Shown here one piece after another: positions 33,893 to 41,591 of a stretch of 64,000 nt of DNA (position 1 is its first letter; each line of letters begins with the position of its first letter). The translations under genes and the position numbers were made by a program. Source of the stretch: Notoacmeibacter sp. MSK16QG-6. Lineage in GTDB: Bacteria; Pseudomonadota; Alphaproteobacteria; Rhizobiales; Rhizobiaceae. The DNA lies in the NCBI RefSeq assembly GCF_024158145.1, contig NZ_JAMYXM010000005.1, positions 124,001 to 188,000 on the forward strand. Direction: 5' to 3'. The notes below the pieces were generated by a model, which was given only the letters and a program-made list of their open reading frames with translations, had not been told where the DNA came from and searched no databases.

Positions 33893-34162
33893 TCATCGGG
33901 TTTGGTTGAAAAACTTCGGTTTGGACGATCGGCAGGTGTGATCTTGCCGTTCGTTGTCAGCGGCACTGAAGCGCTTGACGAAGCTGGGCGCCGGCGGCGT
34001 CCATTCGAGTTCGGCCAGAGCCGCTTCGAGAGCGTCGATATTCGGATAGTGCTGGAAATCGCCACTTGGAAACGGTTGGGCGCACCCATAGGTCGCCAGA
34101 GGCAGTTCCACCGGCCCCGGCGTCCGTTTGATAGGTCTGTCGGGCGTTTCGTTGATATCCAT
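33893..34162 (-). CDS. Small protein between virD2 and the putative cargo genes
   Basis: An 89-residue protein whose ATG at 34162 has GAGGA 9 bases upstream. It contains an acidic helix (NIDALEAALAELEWTPP) between a proline-rich N-terminus and a basic C-terminus ending CRSSKPKFFNQTR. It is 12 bases before the next small gene. Not recognised. It may be a second secretion chaperone or small cargo; longer in-frame extensions overlap virD2 and are not believable. Confidence 0.6.
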   Translation of the reverse strand: MDINETPDRPIKRTPGPVELPLATYGCAQPFPSGDFQHYPNIDALEAALAELEWTPPAPSFVKRFSAADNERQDHTCRSSKPKFFNQTR

Positions 34163-34208
34163 TGTTCGATGTCCTCTTCTGCTTTGAGTTTCATTGACGA
34201 ATGGGCCG

Positions 34209-35996
34209 TTAGCGTTGGCGATTTCCGCCATCGTCTCGCGTCTTGTCCCGGTGTTCGCGTCGGGCTTTCGTGTCGCGCAGGTCCATCTGGTGGGTGTTTT
34301 CCCGCTCCGGCCGCGGTTGCCTGCTCGGATCGGCTGCCGCGTCCCCATCCTGAGCGTTACGACGTGAACGCTTGGCCGGCTGCTGGGCCTGGAGTTCATC
34401 CTTGTCAGCTTTTCGCTTTTGCGGTCGTTCGATATCGCGCAACTCCATGGGGTGATTGCCACCCCGTCGCGATTTCGGCTGGGCGATGGGCCGATCTCTG
34501 CGGGTTTCTGTATCGCGCGGTTCCATTTGGTGACTCGAAACATTGCCGTCGCCAATTCCCTTGCCGCGCTTGCGCGTTACGCCGCCGCCGGTCTGTCGCG
34601 CGGTGGTTTCATTTAGCGGAGCAGGATCATTGGCGTTGGTGGGTCGGGTGCTAGGGCCAGCCTCGGCGTCGCCCGCTCGGCCATTGGCGCGGGCGCGTTT
34701 TGCGCTGCGCTGTTTTTCGGCTTCATTGTCCGCCGCCCGGCGCTTGCGACGTGCTTCAGTATCTCGGAACTGCCATGACGGCCCGGCCGCGGGCTGCGCA
34801 TTCTGGCTTGCAGGCCGCTCCTGCGGCTGGCGGGCGCCGTCTTGCAAATTTTCATCCTCATGCGGCATTTCGGCACCGCCGAAATCGATATTGTCATTGC
34901 CGTCTTCTTCATCGCTCACATCGTAGAGGCTGTCGAAGCTTCGGCGTCTGCGCCGCCGCGGCTGGGGCGGTGGCGGATTACCGCGATCGTCATTATCGCT
35001 GTCATGATCGCTACCGCCATCAGACCCGCCGCCTCCGGCGTCATGGCCGTGATCGTGACCATCGTCCGGCGGAGCGTCGCCGACATCTCTATCGGCTTCA
35101 AAGGCCGGAGGCGTGCAGCCGCGGCGCAAATCCTCGGCGGTGCGTTCCGTGTCCATGCCGCGTCGCGGCGGCGCATTGGATGGCCCTTCTCCGGCATTAT
35201 CGTCATCGTCTGGCGGGGGTGTGTAGGCGCCAGCGTCATGGATGGCATCCTGAAGGGTTTCTTCGGTTTCCGGGTCCATGCCGACACGATTCCTGGCATC
35301 GCCAAGGGCCTGTTGACGTTCTGCTTCCAGACGGTTGTGTTCTTCCAGCGTAATGGGCCGCTGCATGATCGTGCGCTCTCGGCGGCGATATTCGGCATAC
35401 GTCACCGGCCGTTCGGTGATGCCGCGTTCTTCGCGCGTGGTCGCTTCCAGTTCGATGCCGCAATCGTAGGCCGCATTGACCAGAACCTTGCGCATATTCT
35501 CATAGTTGAACCACGGATCGCGCTTGGCGATCTTCAGCCAGTCGCCGCGGGTCGAACGTCGGTTGACCGTGATGTGAAGATGCGGATGAGGCCGGTTCGT
35601 GTGAAAGGCGGTTCGATAGTCGTATTCGTTGGATTGGCTGTCATGCTGGGGACCGAACATGCGGTTCGCCCACGTCCGCGCTGCGGCGAACGCACGTTGG
35701 CGATAGATTTCCATCTGCTCCGGATCGTCCGGATGCTCCGGTGGCGGAAAGCTGACGACCAGATGGGTCGTCAGATCCTGCCCCGCGCGATGCGGATTGT
35801 GCTCATTGCCAGTCTGCGCTTCCCAACTCGCCGCGTCAGCAGCAAAGCGGTCGCGCGGAACGGTCACGCCCTGATGGCGATCCGAGCATTGCAGATCGAC
35901 AGCGCCGTTCTGCGTCAGATAGTTCCATTGGTCTTTGATTTGCCCTGCCGTCTTCGCCCCTCCATTGGGCACGACCCTTACGATCGCTTGCGGCAT
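34209..35996 (-). CDS. virD2: VirD2-like relaxase with bipartite nuclear localisation signals
   Basis: A 595-residue MOBP-type relaxase closely related to Agrobacterium VirD2. The catalytic Tyr is probably Tyr26 (WNYLTQNG, aligning with Tyr29 of VirD2), the metal-binding histidines are H137, H139 and H141 (RPHPHLHITVNRR), and ITERPVTYAEYRRRER matches the VirD2 end of the domain. Beyond residue 240 the tail is long and charged, with RRRRRR at 347-352. Two bipartite nuclear localisation signals occur: RRKRR...KRAR (416-436) and KRK...KRSRR (527-546), the latter very like the VirD2 signal. Four copies of a short motif, M-x-x-R-D-T-x-x-R-R, occur between 408 and 580. The start has GGGAGG 10 bases upstream. 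It should nick DNA with VirD1 and pilot the strand. Confidence 0.95.
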   Translation of the reverse strand: MPQAIVRVVPNGGAKTAGQIKDQWNYLTQNGAVDLQCSDRHQGVTVPRDRFAADAASWEAQTGNEHNPHRAGQDLTTHLVVSFPPPEHPDDPEQMEIYRQRAFAAARTWANRMFGPQHDSQSNEYDYRTAFHTNRPHPHLHITVNRRSTRGDWLKIAKRDPWFNYENMRKVLVNAAYDCGIELEATTREERGITERPVTYAEYRRRERTIMQRPITLEEHNRLEAERQQALGDARNRVGMDPETEETLQDAIHDAGAYTPPPDDDDNAGEGPSNAPPRRGMDTERTAEDLRRGCTPPAFEADRDVGDAPPDDGHDHGHDAGGGGSDGGSDHDSDNDDRGNPPPPQPRRRRRRSFDSLYDVSDEEDGNDNIDFGGAEMPHEDENLQDGARQPQERPASQNAQPAAGPSWQFRDTEARRKRRAADNEAEKQRSAKRARANGRAGDAEAGPSTRPTNANDPAPLNETTARQTGGGVTRKRGKGIGDGNVSSHQMEPRDTETRRDRPIAQPKSRRGGNHPMELRDIERPQKRKADKDELQAQQPAKRSRRNAQDGDAAADPSRQPRPERENTHQMDLRDTKARREHRDKTRDDGGNRQR

Positions 35997-36049
35997 GGGG
36001 ATTTAGCCTCCCGGTTCTATGAGGACCTGAAATAAGAGGACATGTCGGT

Positions 36050-36550
36050 TCATCCGAGCATCGCCTTCTGCAGCATCAGTCGGCCATCCACGCGGCGGCG
36101 CGACAGGTTGAGAATCGAGCGCAGCAGCGCATCGAGCTGCACGAATTCATGGCCGAAAGCGGCCCGGAGCGTCGCCAGCCGGCCCAGATCGGTCTTGCCG
36201 TTCTTGGCGGAGGCGCTGTCGATTTCGTTCAGCGCACGGGCGATGTCGCCGATCTGGTCGGTGATGTCCTGCAGCAATTGGCGCGTTTGTTCGTCGGTTT
36301 CCAGAAAGCCGCCGATCCGCCTTGCGGCAACGCGCATCGCCATGTTGTTCGAAAGCCCGAGCGCCTTGGCCTGAAGCGAAAGGCATTCATATTCGGCGGC
36401 GCGTAGGCGCACGCTCACAACCTTATAGGCGTTGGGATCGGCGCCGGGCCGGGCCGCTTTTGGCGCGGGTTTGCCAGCTGTGGTCGATGTGGAAAACAGA
36501 AGATCGGTCGAAACGTCGTGCCCATTGGCGGTCATGGCGAAACTCATCAA
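36050..36550 (-). CDS. virD1: VirD1-like relaxase accessory protein
   Basis: A 166-residue protein matching Agrobacterium VirD1 over its C-terminal 130 residues: YKVVSVRLRAAEYECLSLQA, LGLSNNMAMRVAARRIGGFLE and LDALLRSILNLSRRRVDG. It is a ribbon-helix-helix type accessory factor that relaxes or binds the nick region so that VirD2 can cleave. It lies 53 bases before virD2. The start lacks a clear ribosome site; an in-frame ATG at 36535 is possible. It is divergent from virC1, exactly as in Ti plasmids. Confidence 0.93.
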   Translation of the reverse strand: MMSFAMTANGHDVSTDLLFSTSTTAGKPAPKAARPGADPNAYKVVSVRLRAAEYECLSLQAKALGLSNNMAMRVAARRIGGFLETDEQTRQLLQDITDQIGDIARALNEIDSASAKNGKTDLGRLATLRAAFGHEFVQLDALLRSILNLSRRRVDGRLMLQKAMLG

Positions 36551-36851
36551 ATAAAAGCGCGGGCAAACAAAAAACGAAAAATCGCATGCGCCGCAAAATA
36601 AATAATAATCGGCAACCGGCCAAAACGCCGGCGTCGGGTCATGAATACAAAGCTATATTGATCTGTTTATCGGCAGACGCAAGAGAATTTGGGGGCAGCG
36701 CCGATCACAAAACGTAAGACGGAGTGTCGAACTATTGAACGGATAGCTGCTTGCGCTGCCATGTTTTCATCATAAATCTACACAGTATTACAAACGTACT
36801 TTTTTACAAAAGCCTTTTCAAACGACATGATTGCCATAAAGGAATTGCATC
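36551..36851. promoter_or_regulatory. virC1-virD1 divergent intergenic region, oriT/border candidate
   Basis: About 300 A/T-rich bases holding both divergent vir promoters. It contains a hairpin CCGGC-CAAAAC-GCCGG (36616-36631), an 8-bp inverted repeat GGCAGCGC/GCGCTGCC (36694-36701 and 36753-36760), the motif TACAAACGTAC (36789-36799) shared with the virB1 promoter, and CAAAGCTATATTG (36648-36660). The last resembles the CAGGATATATTG core of T-DNA borders and, on the other strand, CAATATA followed by CTTTG. VirC1 in Agrobacterium binds overdrive next to the border. Assignment as oriT is inference. Confidence 0.5.
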
Positions 36852-37547
36852 GTGAAACTTGTAACCTGCTGCTCCTTCAAGGGCGGGGCGGGCAAGACCA
36901 CGGCCCTGATGGGCCTGTGTTCCGCCCTTTCCGCCGGAGCGAAAACCGTTGCCCTGCTCGAAGCCGATGAAAATCGCCCGCTGATCCGCTGGCGCGAAAA
37001 CGCGTTGGCAAACGAAAGCTGGGACGACCAGTGCGAAGTCTTCGTCGCCGACGAGATGGAGCTTCTGGAGCAAGCCTATGAAGAGGCGGAGGCGCGCGGT
37101 TTCGACTACGCGCTGGCCGACACCCATGGCGGCTCCAGCGAATTGAACAACACCATCATCGCTTCGTCGGATTTTCTCATCGTGCCGACCATGCTGACGC
37201 CGCTCGATATGGACGAGGCGCTGGCCACATACCGCTACATCATCGAATTGTTGATGGGCGAAAATCTGTCGGTGCCGACGGCGGTCCTTCGCCAGCGAGT
37301 GCCGGTGGGGCGGATGACCGTTTCCCAGAAATCGGTGATGGATATGCTGAGCGCCCTACCGCTTTTCGACCCGTCCATGCACGAGCGCGACGCCTATGCC
37401 GCCATGAAAGAGCGCGGCATGTTGCACATGACCCTTCAGCGCATGCTCGCCAATCCCGCCATGCGGCTGCATCAGCGCAACCATCAGGCGGCGATGGATG
37501 AGCTTGGCCAGATGCGCCACTTCGTCGAACACGCGCTGGAGGGATGA
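36852..37547 (+). CDS. virC1: VirC1-like ParA-family ATPase
   Basis: A 231-residue ParA/MinD-type ATPase that matches Agrobacterium VirC1 along its full length ([82 protein letters not shown]). The deviant Walker A is at residues 10-17. VirC1 binds overdrive DNA, stimulates relaxosome assembly and helps place the T-complex at the cell pole. GTG start with AAGGA 9 bases upstream. It overlaps the region where virC2 begins, and it is divergent from virD1. Confidence 0.96.
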   Translation: MKLVTCCSFKGGAGKTTALMGLCSALSAGAKTVALLEADENRPLIRWRENALANESWDDQCEVFVADEMELLEQAYEEAEARGFDYALADTHGGSSELNNTIIASSDFLIVPTMLTPLDMDEALATYRYIIELLMGENLSVPTAVLRQRVPVGRMTVSQKSVMDMLSALPLFDPSMHERDAYAAMKERGMLHMTLQRMLANPAMRLHQRNHQAAMDELGQMRHFVEHALEG

Positions 37548-37549
37548 CG

Positions 37550-38170
37550 ATGGCAATTCGAAAACCCCGCCTGTCTGTGGCGGAAGCGCGCACCAAGGCC
37601 TCCGCCAGCGATCCGCAATCTACCAGCTCGGCCCCGCCGCGCCCCCGCTCCGACCTGGCTGCCCGACAGCCCAGTGAGCCGGTGCGGCAAAGGATCGAGT
37701 CGCCGCCGACACCCGCTCCGTCGTCCCCTCCCCTGCCCGCCGCTGTACCGGAGCCCGCGATGCTGCGGCCGATCGATGACGCCGAACCCGAACCGAAGGT
37801 GCAGGTGTTCGTCTCGGCTTTGCTGCCGGCCAAAGGCGTGTCCCCGAGCTTCGATATGCTGTGCCGCCAGTACCGCCCCTCAAAGGCTCTTCAAATGATT
37901 CTGCGACGCGCTCTCGACGACTATGAAGGTCTGCTACAAAGCGGCGCTCACAAGAAGTGCCCCTCCAGCTACGAGACCGTGCGCCCGAGCGAGCAGGGTG
38001 CGCTGATCCAGACATCGCGGATGATGCCCGTTGCGCTGGTGTCGGTCGCGCGCAACCATTTCGATCCGTTGGGTCTGGAGAGCACCCGCGCCTTCGGGCG
38101 CAAACTGGCGAGCACGGCGCTCGCCAGCTTTTTCAGAGCGGAGGCCGAACGGGCGAAACGATTGCCATGA
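37550..38170 (+). CDS. virC2: VirC2-like ribbon-helix-helix DNA-binding protein
   Basis: A 206-residue protein beginning MAIRKPRLSVAEAR, like VirC2, with a disordered Pro-rich linker and the conserved C-terminal ribbon-helix-helix domain: ALLPAKGVSPSFDMLCRQYR, KALQMILRRALDDYE and LIQTSRMMPVALVSVARNHF. VirC2 assists VirC1 at overdrive. The ATG at 37550 is preferred to the one at 37544 because GGAGGG lies 6 bases upstream and it gives the conserved start. It is coupled to virC1. Confidence 0.95.
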   Translation: MAIRKPRLSVAEARTKASASDPQSTSSAPPRPRSDLAARQPSEPVRQRIESPPTPAPSSPPLPAAVPEPAMLRPIDDAEPEPKVQVFVSALLPAKGVSPSFDMLCRQYRPSKALQMILRRALDDYEGLLQSGAHKKCPSSYETVRPSEQGALIQTSRMMPVALVSVARNHFDPLGLESTRAFGRKLASTALASFFRAEAERAKRLP

Positions 38171-38275
38171 GGGACGCTTCCATCGCGGCGCTGAAAAGAA
38201 GATCGGCGATGCAATTTCGCCCCATTGCACGCAGAGTCTCCCACCGCGACGACCGAACGATCAGGGAGTTTGCCG

Positions 38276-38527
38276 ATGCCCCCGCACGCGGCAAAACGCA
38301 GATTACGGGCGCGGCTTTTCGCCTTGCTTTGCGGCCTGTCGACCATTCTGGCGATTGTCGCGGTGGCGATCGGCCTTCTATTGCTGGCCTCTCACAGCGA
38401 TAATCCGAGCCGCATCACGGCCAGCAAGGCAGGCGAGCACGGCGTGCCTTTCGTCCTGAGAGACGATACGCCGCCGCTCATGCGCCATATGGCGCAACGC
38501 CTGTTCTCACCGCCAGCGAAGCATTGA
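38276..38527 (+). CDS. Small single-pass membrane protein after virC2
   Basis: An 83-residue protein with a basic N-terminus (HAAKRRLRARLF), one strong membrane helix (ALLCGLSTILAIVAVAIGLLLLA) and a short extracytoplasmic tail. GGGAG 8 bases before the ATG supports this start. A competing frame, 78 codons starting at the ATG that overlaps the virC2 stop (38167-38403), overlaps it. That frame has translational coupling but a less protein-like composition. Function unknown; possibly part of the transfer module by position. Confidence 0.6.
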   Translation: MPPHAAKRRLRARLFALLCGLSTILAIVAVAIGLLLLASHSDNPSRITASKAGEHGVPFVLRDDTPPLMRHMAQRLFSPPAKH

Positions 38528-38546
38528 CGTCTGAAACGACCGGCAG

Positions 38547-40595
38547 TCAGACCCAGTCCTGGTCGATTGCGGCACTGCCGGGGGAAAAATAGCTGCGGGC
38601 GGCGTCGGTCACTTTCCGCTTCAGACTCATAACGCCCTCCCCGGCCATTGCACTCTCTTCAGGGTCGATTGCCGTCGAAGCCATCATGTCGATCTTGAAG
38701 ATTGCAACGATATTGTCGAGGTCGAAAGCGCGGGCCCTCGTCTGCTCAATCGTGGCATTGGTTTCTTCGACCAGCGCGGCGTTGTGCTGGGTTATCTCAT
38801 CCATCTGGCGGACATCGGCGTTGATCTCTTCAATGCAGGAGACCTGTTTGCGCGACGCTTCAGCGATTGTGTTCATGAGGCTGTTCGAGGCGTGGGCGGA
38901 TTGCAGCATGGTTTCGAGCTTGGTGGCGACTTCAGCCACGAGTTCCGAGCCTTCATTGACCGCGCTGCTGGATTGCCGGATCAGCTTCTTGACTTCGCTG
39001 GAAGCGTTCGCGGCGCTTTGCGCCAACTGGCGCACTTCCACTGCGACGACCGCGAAACCCTTGCCCGCTTCGCCGACGCGAGCCGCTTCCACCGACGCAT
39101 TCAAGGCAAGGAGATTGGTCTGAAAGGCGATCTCGTCGATCATACCGATAATGGTCGATATCTTCGATGCCGACTGGGTGATGCCCTCCATAGCCTGCGT
39201 CGCCCGGACCATCACGTCGGTGCCTTCTTCCGCGGCGGCGGATACGTCCTGCGCCCTTTCTGCTGCATTTTGCGCGTGTTTTGCATTCTCGACGAGTGTC
39301 GAAGCAAGCAGTTCCATTGCGGCGGAAGTCTCTTCGATTGTGGCGGCCTGCCGCACCGTGCGCTTGTTCAGATCATTGGCGCCGGTCAGGATTTCGCTGG
39401 TCGCCGTTTTCACGCCTTGGGATGTCTCACGTAACTGGCTGACGACATCATAAAGCTTATCGGCGACAGCATTGGTGTCGTCTTTTAGCTTTGCAAACGC
39501 GCCTTTGAAATCGCCCTCGACGCGCCGGGTGAGATCGGTGTCGGCGATTGCGCTCAGCACTTCGCCGGTTTCTCCCAGGCCCCTCGCGACGGTTTCGACC
39601 AGCTCGTTGACGGAGTCGGCCAGCGCGTTGAGTTCGGCGTCAGGAAAATCGGCCTCGACCTGCTTGCTGAAATCACCGGCGACGGCGGCGTCAACCACTT
39701 CGCCGAATGCGCGCTGCAGCGACTGCATCATATCGATACGTTCGACCCGCCTTTGTTCGGCGGCCCTCTTTTCCTCGCCCGTCAGTTCGCGCACCTTCAA
39801 TCCGTTCTCACGGAAAACCTCGACCGCGCGGGCCATTTCACCCAGTTCGTTTCGGTAATCGAGATAGGGAACTTTGGTTTCGAAGTCGCCATTCGCGATC
39901 CGCGCCATCGTTTTCACGAGCCGCGGAATAGGGCCGGTGACCAGGCGCGACATGAAATAGCCGGCGATCCCCAGCACCACCGTCACCATTCCGGCCACCA
40001 TGAGCACCACTGTCATCGTGCCGACGAGACCAGCGGCGATCGATTGGGTCGTTTCGGCGACGAAAATCGCGCCGACGAGACGGTTCTCGTGCACGATTGG
40101 ATGGTAGGCGACAAAGTGGCTTTCGCCATTGACGGTTTGCTGGCCGACATAACTTCGCTCGTCCGTGAGTGTCTGATAAATCGGACCTTCTTCTTCCAGA
40201 ACGGTTCCCGTGCTCCGCTCTCCGCCCTCATCCATGAAAGTCGTGGTGCTGATGGACAATTCGTGGGTTTTGCGATCTTCAACGTAGATAGCTGTCTGCG
40301 AGCCCGTGACCCGCGAGATGCGATCGACCAATTCATGATCGTGATAGGGCAGCAGCCCCCACACGGACAGATCGCCGATCGTGCCGTCGTCCCGCCAGCT
40401 CACCTCATATCCGGACGTCGCGCTGGCGAATATGGCGGCTGCCGTTCGTAGGCTCGCCAGGGCCTTGTCCCGCCCCTGCCGTTCCACGTCGGCGGAAAGC
40501 GAAACGTATATTCCGACAGCCAAAGCGATGCTTGAAAGGACGGCTACGAGCACGATCAGCCCGGAGATCGTTCTACGCAAATTCAGATTTTTCAT
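38547..40595 (-). CDS. Methyl-accepting chemotaxis protein
   Basis: A 682-residue chemoreceptor. Membrane helix 1 spans about residues 10-30, a periplasmic Cache-like sensor follows to about 190, then helix 2 ([21 protein letters not shown]). HAMP domain(s) lie near 215-340 ([34 protein letters not shown]) and the signalling domain after that, with its highly conserved tip [24 protein letters not shown] and the helix [13 protein letters not shown]. No C-terminal methyltransferase-docking pentapeptide is seen. Ligand unknown; it stands next to polyol uptake genes. Confidence 0.93.
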   Translation of the reverse strand: MKNLNLRRTISGLIVLVAVLSSIALAVGIYVSLSADVERQGRDKALASLRTAAAIFASATSGYEVSWRDDGTIGDLSVWGLLPYHDHELVDRISRVTGSQTAIYVEDRKTHELSISTTTFMDEGGERSTGTVLEEEGPIYQTLTDERSYVGQQTVNGESHFVAYHPIVHENRLVGAIFVAETTQSIAAGLVGTMTVVLMVAGMVTVVLGIAGYFMSRLVTGPIPRLVKTMARIANGDFETKVPYLDYRNELGEMARAVEVFRENGLKVRELTGEEKRAAEQRRVERIDMMQSLQRAFGEVVDAAVAGDFSKQVEADFPDAELNALADSVNELVETVARGLGETGEVLSAIADTDLTRRVEGDFKGAFAKLKDDTNAVADKLYDVVSQLRETSQGVKTATSEILTGANDLNKRTVRQAATIEETSAAMELLASTLVENAKHAQNAAERAQDVSAAAEEGTDVMVRATQAMEGITQSASKISTIIGMIDEIAFQTNLLALNASVEAARVGEAGKGFAVVAVEVRQLAQSAANASSEVKKLIRQSSSAVNEGSELVAEVATKLETMLQSAHASNSLMNTIAEASRKQVSCIEEINADVRQMDEITQHNAALVEETNATIEQTRARAFDLDNIVAIFKIDMMASTAIDPEESAMAGEGVMSLKRKVTDAARSYFSPGSAAIDQDWV

Positions 40596-40671
40596 CGCAC
40601 GAAGAACCCTTTCATTTCGCTTCTCTCACGGGAAACGGCTTCGCGGCCGAAGTGTCGCCTTCCGATGGAAA

Positions 40672-40703
40672 GCCCCTCCCACCGCCTAAGCAGTGGGAGG
40701 GGC
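40672..40703 (-). terminator. Hairpin terminator after the GlcG/HbpS-like gene
   Basis: An 11-bp perfect inverted repeat (GCCCCTCCCAC/GTGGGAGGGGC) with a 10-base loop, followed on the minus strand by CTTTCC, lies between the stop at 40712 and the chemoreceptor start at 40595. The T run is short, so termination may be incomplete. Confidence 0.65.
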
Positions 40704-40711
40704 CGCTTTCG

Positions 40712-41221
40712 CTAGTTCAGCATCTCGGAGACCGCGTCGATCGCGGCAGTCGCGCATTGCTCGTCCTCGTCGCCGCTTGCGCCGCTCACGCCAATCCCCC
40801 CGATGACAACGCCATTGGCGTGGATCGGTAGTCCGCCAGGAAATGCGATGAGCCCGGGAACGAGCGCTATGCCCGGCAACTCGGCTCCGACGCCATCCTT
40901 CGCGTCGCCATAGGACAGTTTCTCGAAGTTTCGTGTGGTGTTATCGAACAATGCGGCTGTACGGGCCTTGTTCGTCGCGATAGCTCCGCAGGCCTTGCAT
41001 GCGCCGTCCTGCTTGTTGACCAGGACGATATTGCCGCCATCATCGACGACGACAACGTTGATCGGCTTGTATCCGCTCTCCTTCTGGTGAGCCAGGCACG
41101 ACGTGGCCATCGCATTGGCCACGTCCAGTGACAGAACCTTCTTGTCCTCCAATGCCGAAGCGCCGACACTCCAAGCCGGCGAAAGACAAGCTGCAAGAGC
41201 AATTGTGTGCAGGGTCTTCAT
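40712..41221 (-). CDS. GlcG/HbpS-like exported protein
   Basis: A 169-residue protein with a signal peptide (KTLHTIALAACLSPAWSVGASA) and a GlcG/HbpS/PduO-C fold: NVVVVDDGGNIVLVNKQDGA, TNKARTAALFDNTTRNFEKL, LIAFPGGLPIHANGVVIGGIGVSG and EDEQCATAAIDAV. The ATG at 41221 has a strong GGAGGAGGG upstream, so the longer in-frame start at 41239 is rejected. Relatives bind haem or cobalamin, or have no assigned role. A CxxC pair (ACKAC) lies in the middle. The palindrome at 41261-41278 is the same as those in front of the polyol transporter, so it is probably co-regulated with it. Confidence 0.85.
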   Translation of the reverse strand: MKTLHTIALAACLSPAWSVGASALEDKKVLSLDVANAMATSCLAHQKESGYKPINVVVVDDGGNIVLVNKQDGACKACGAIATNKARTAALFDNTTRNFEKLSYGDAKDGVGAELPGIALVPGLIAFPGGLPIHANGVVIGGIGVSGASGDEDEQCATAAIDAVSEMLN

Positions 41222-41260
41222 GACTACCCTCCTCCTCAATCGGGTGAACGCAACCCATTA

Positions 41261-41278
41261 TTGAGCTGCGAACCTCAA
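41261..41278. promoter_or_regulatory. LacI-type operator-like palindrome upstream of the GlcG/HbpS-like gene
   Basis: TTGAGCTGCGAACCTCAA has arms TTGAGCT/ACCTCAA around four bases, one mismatch from perfect. It is 40 bases before the gene start and matches the pair at 49184-49231 in front of the polyol transporter. Confidence 0.6.
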
Positions 41279-41591
41279 ATTACCGCTTAATTGAGCAAAA
41301 TACGAGTCAAACCCTAATTTTTTGGAAATAATGATGTCCGTACATCAATCGACTTTTGTAGGCACCGTGTGGGGCCGATTAAAAAGGCGATGAGCAGATC
41401 GCAAATACTGAAGCGTGGCGTCCAGTCAGTTGCTTACACAAAAGAACCGGCGTCTGACGCCCCCTTCATTTCACCTGAAAGAGACGCCAAACGCCGGATC
41501 GGTTTTCGATATTTCCGTGCGCCATTTCGCCGAAGCGATTGTCGCGTTGGCGGCCCGTTCCTAACTGAACGGAAAACTTTGTCCGCGCCGG

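Noticed and set aside
36837-36850. GATGCAATTCC near virC1 as a VirG-type vir box
   Set aside because: Only about 7 of 12 positions fit on the minus strand, and it overlaps the virC1 ribosome site.
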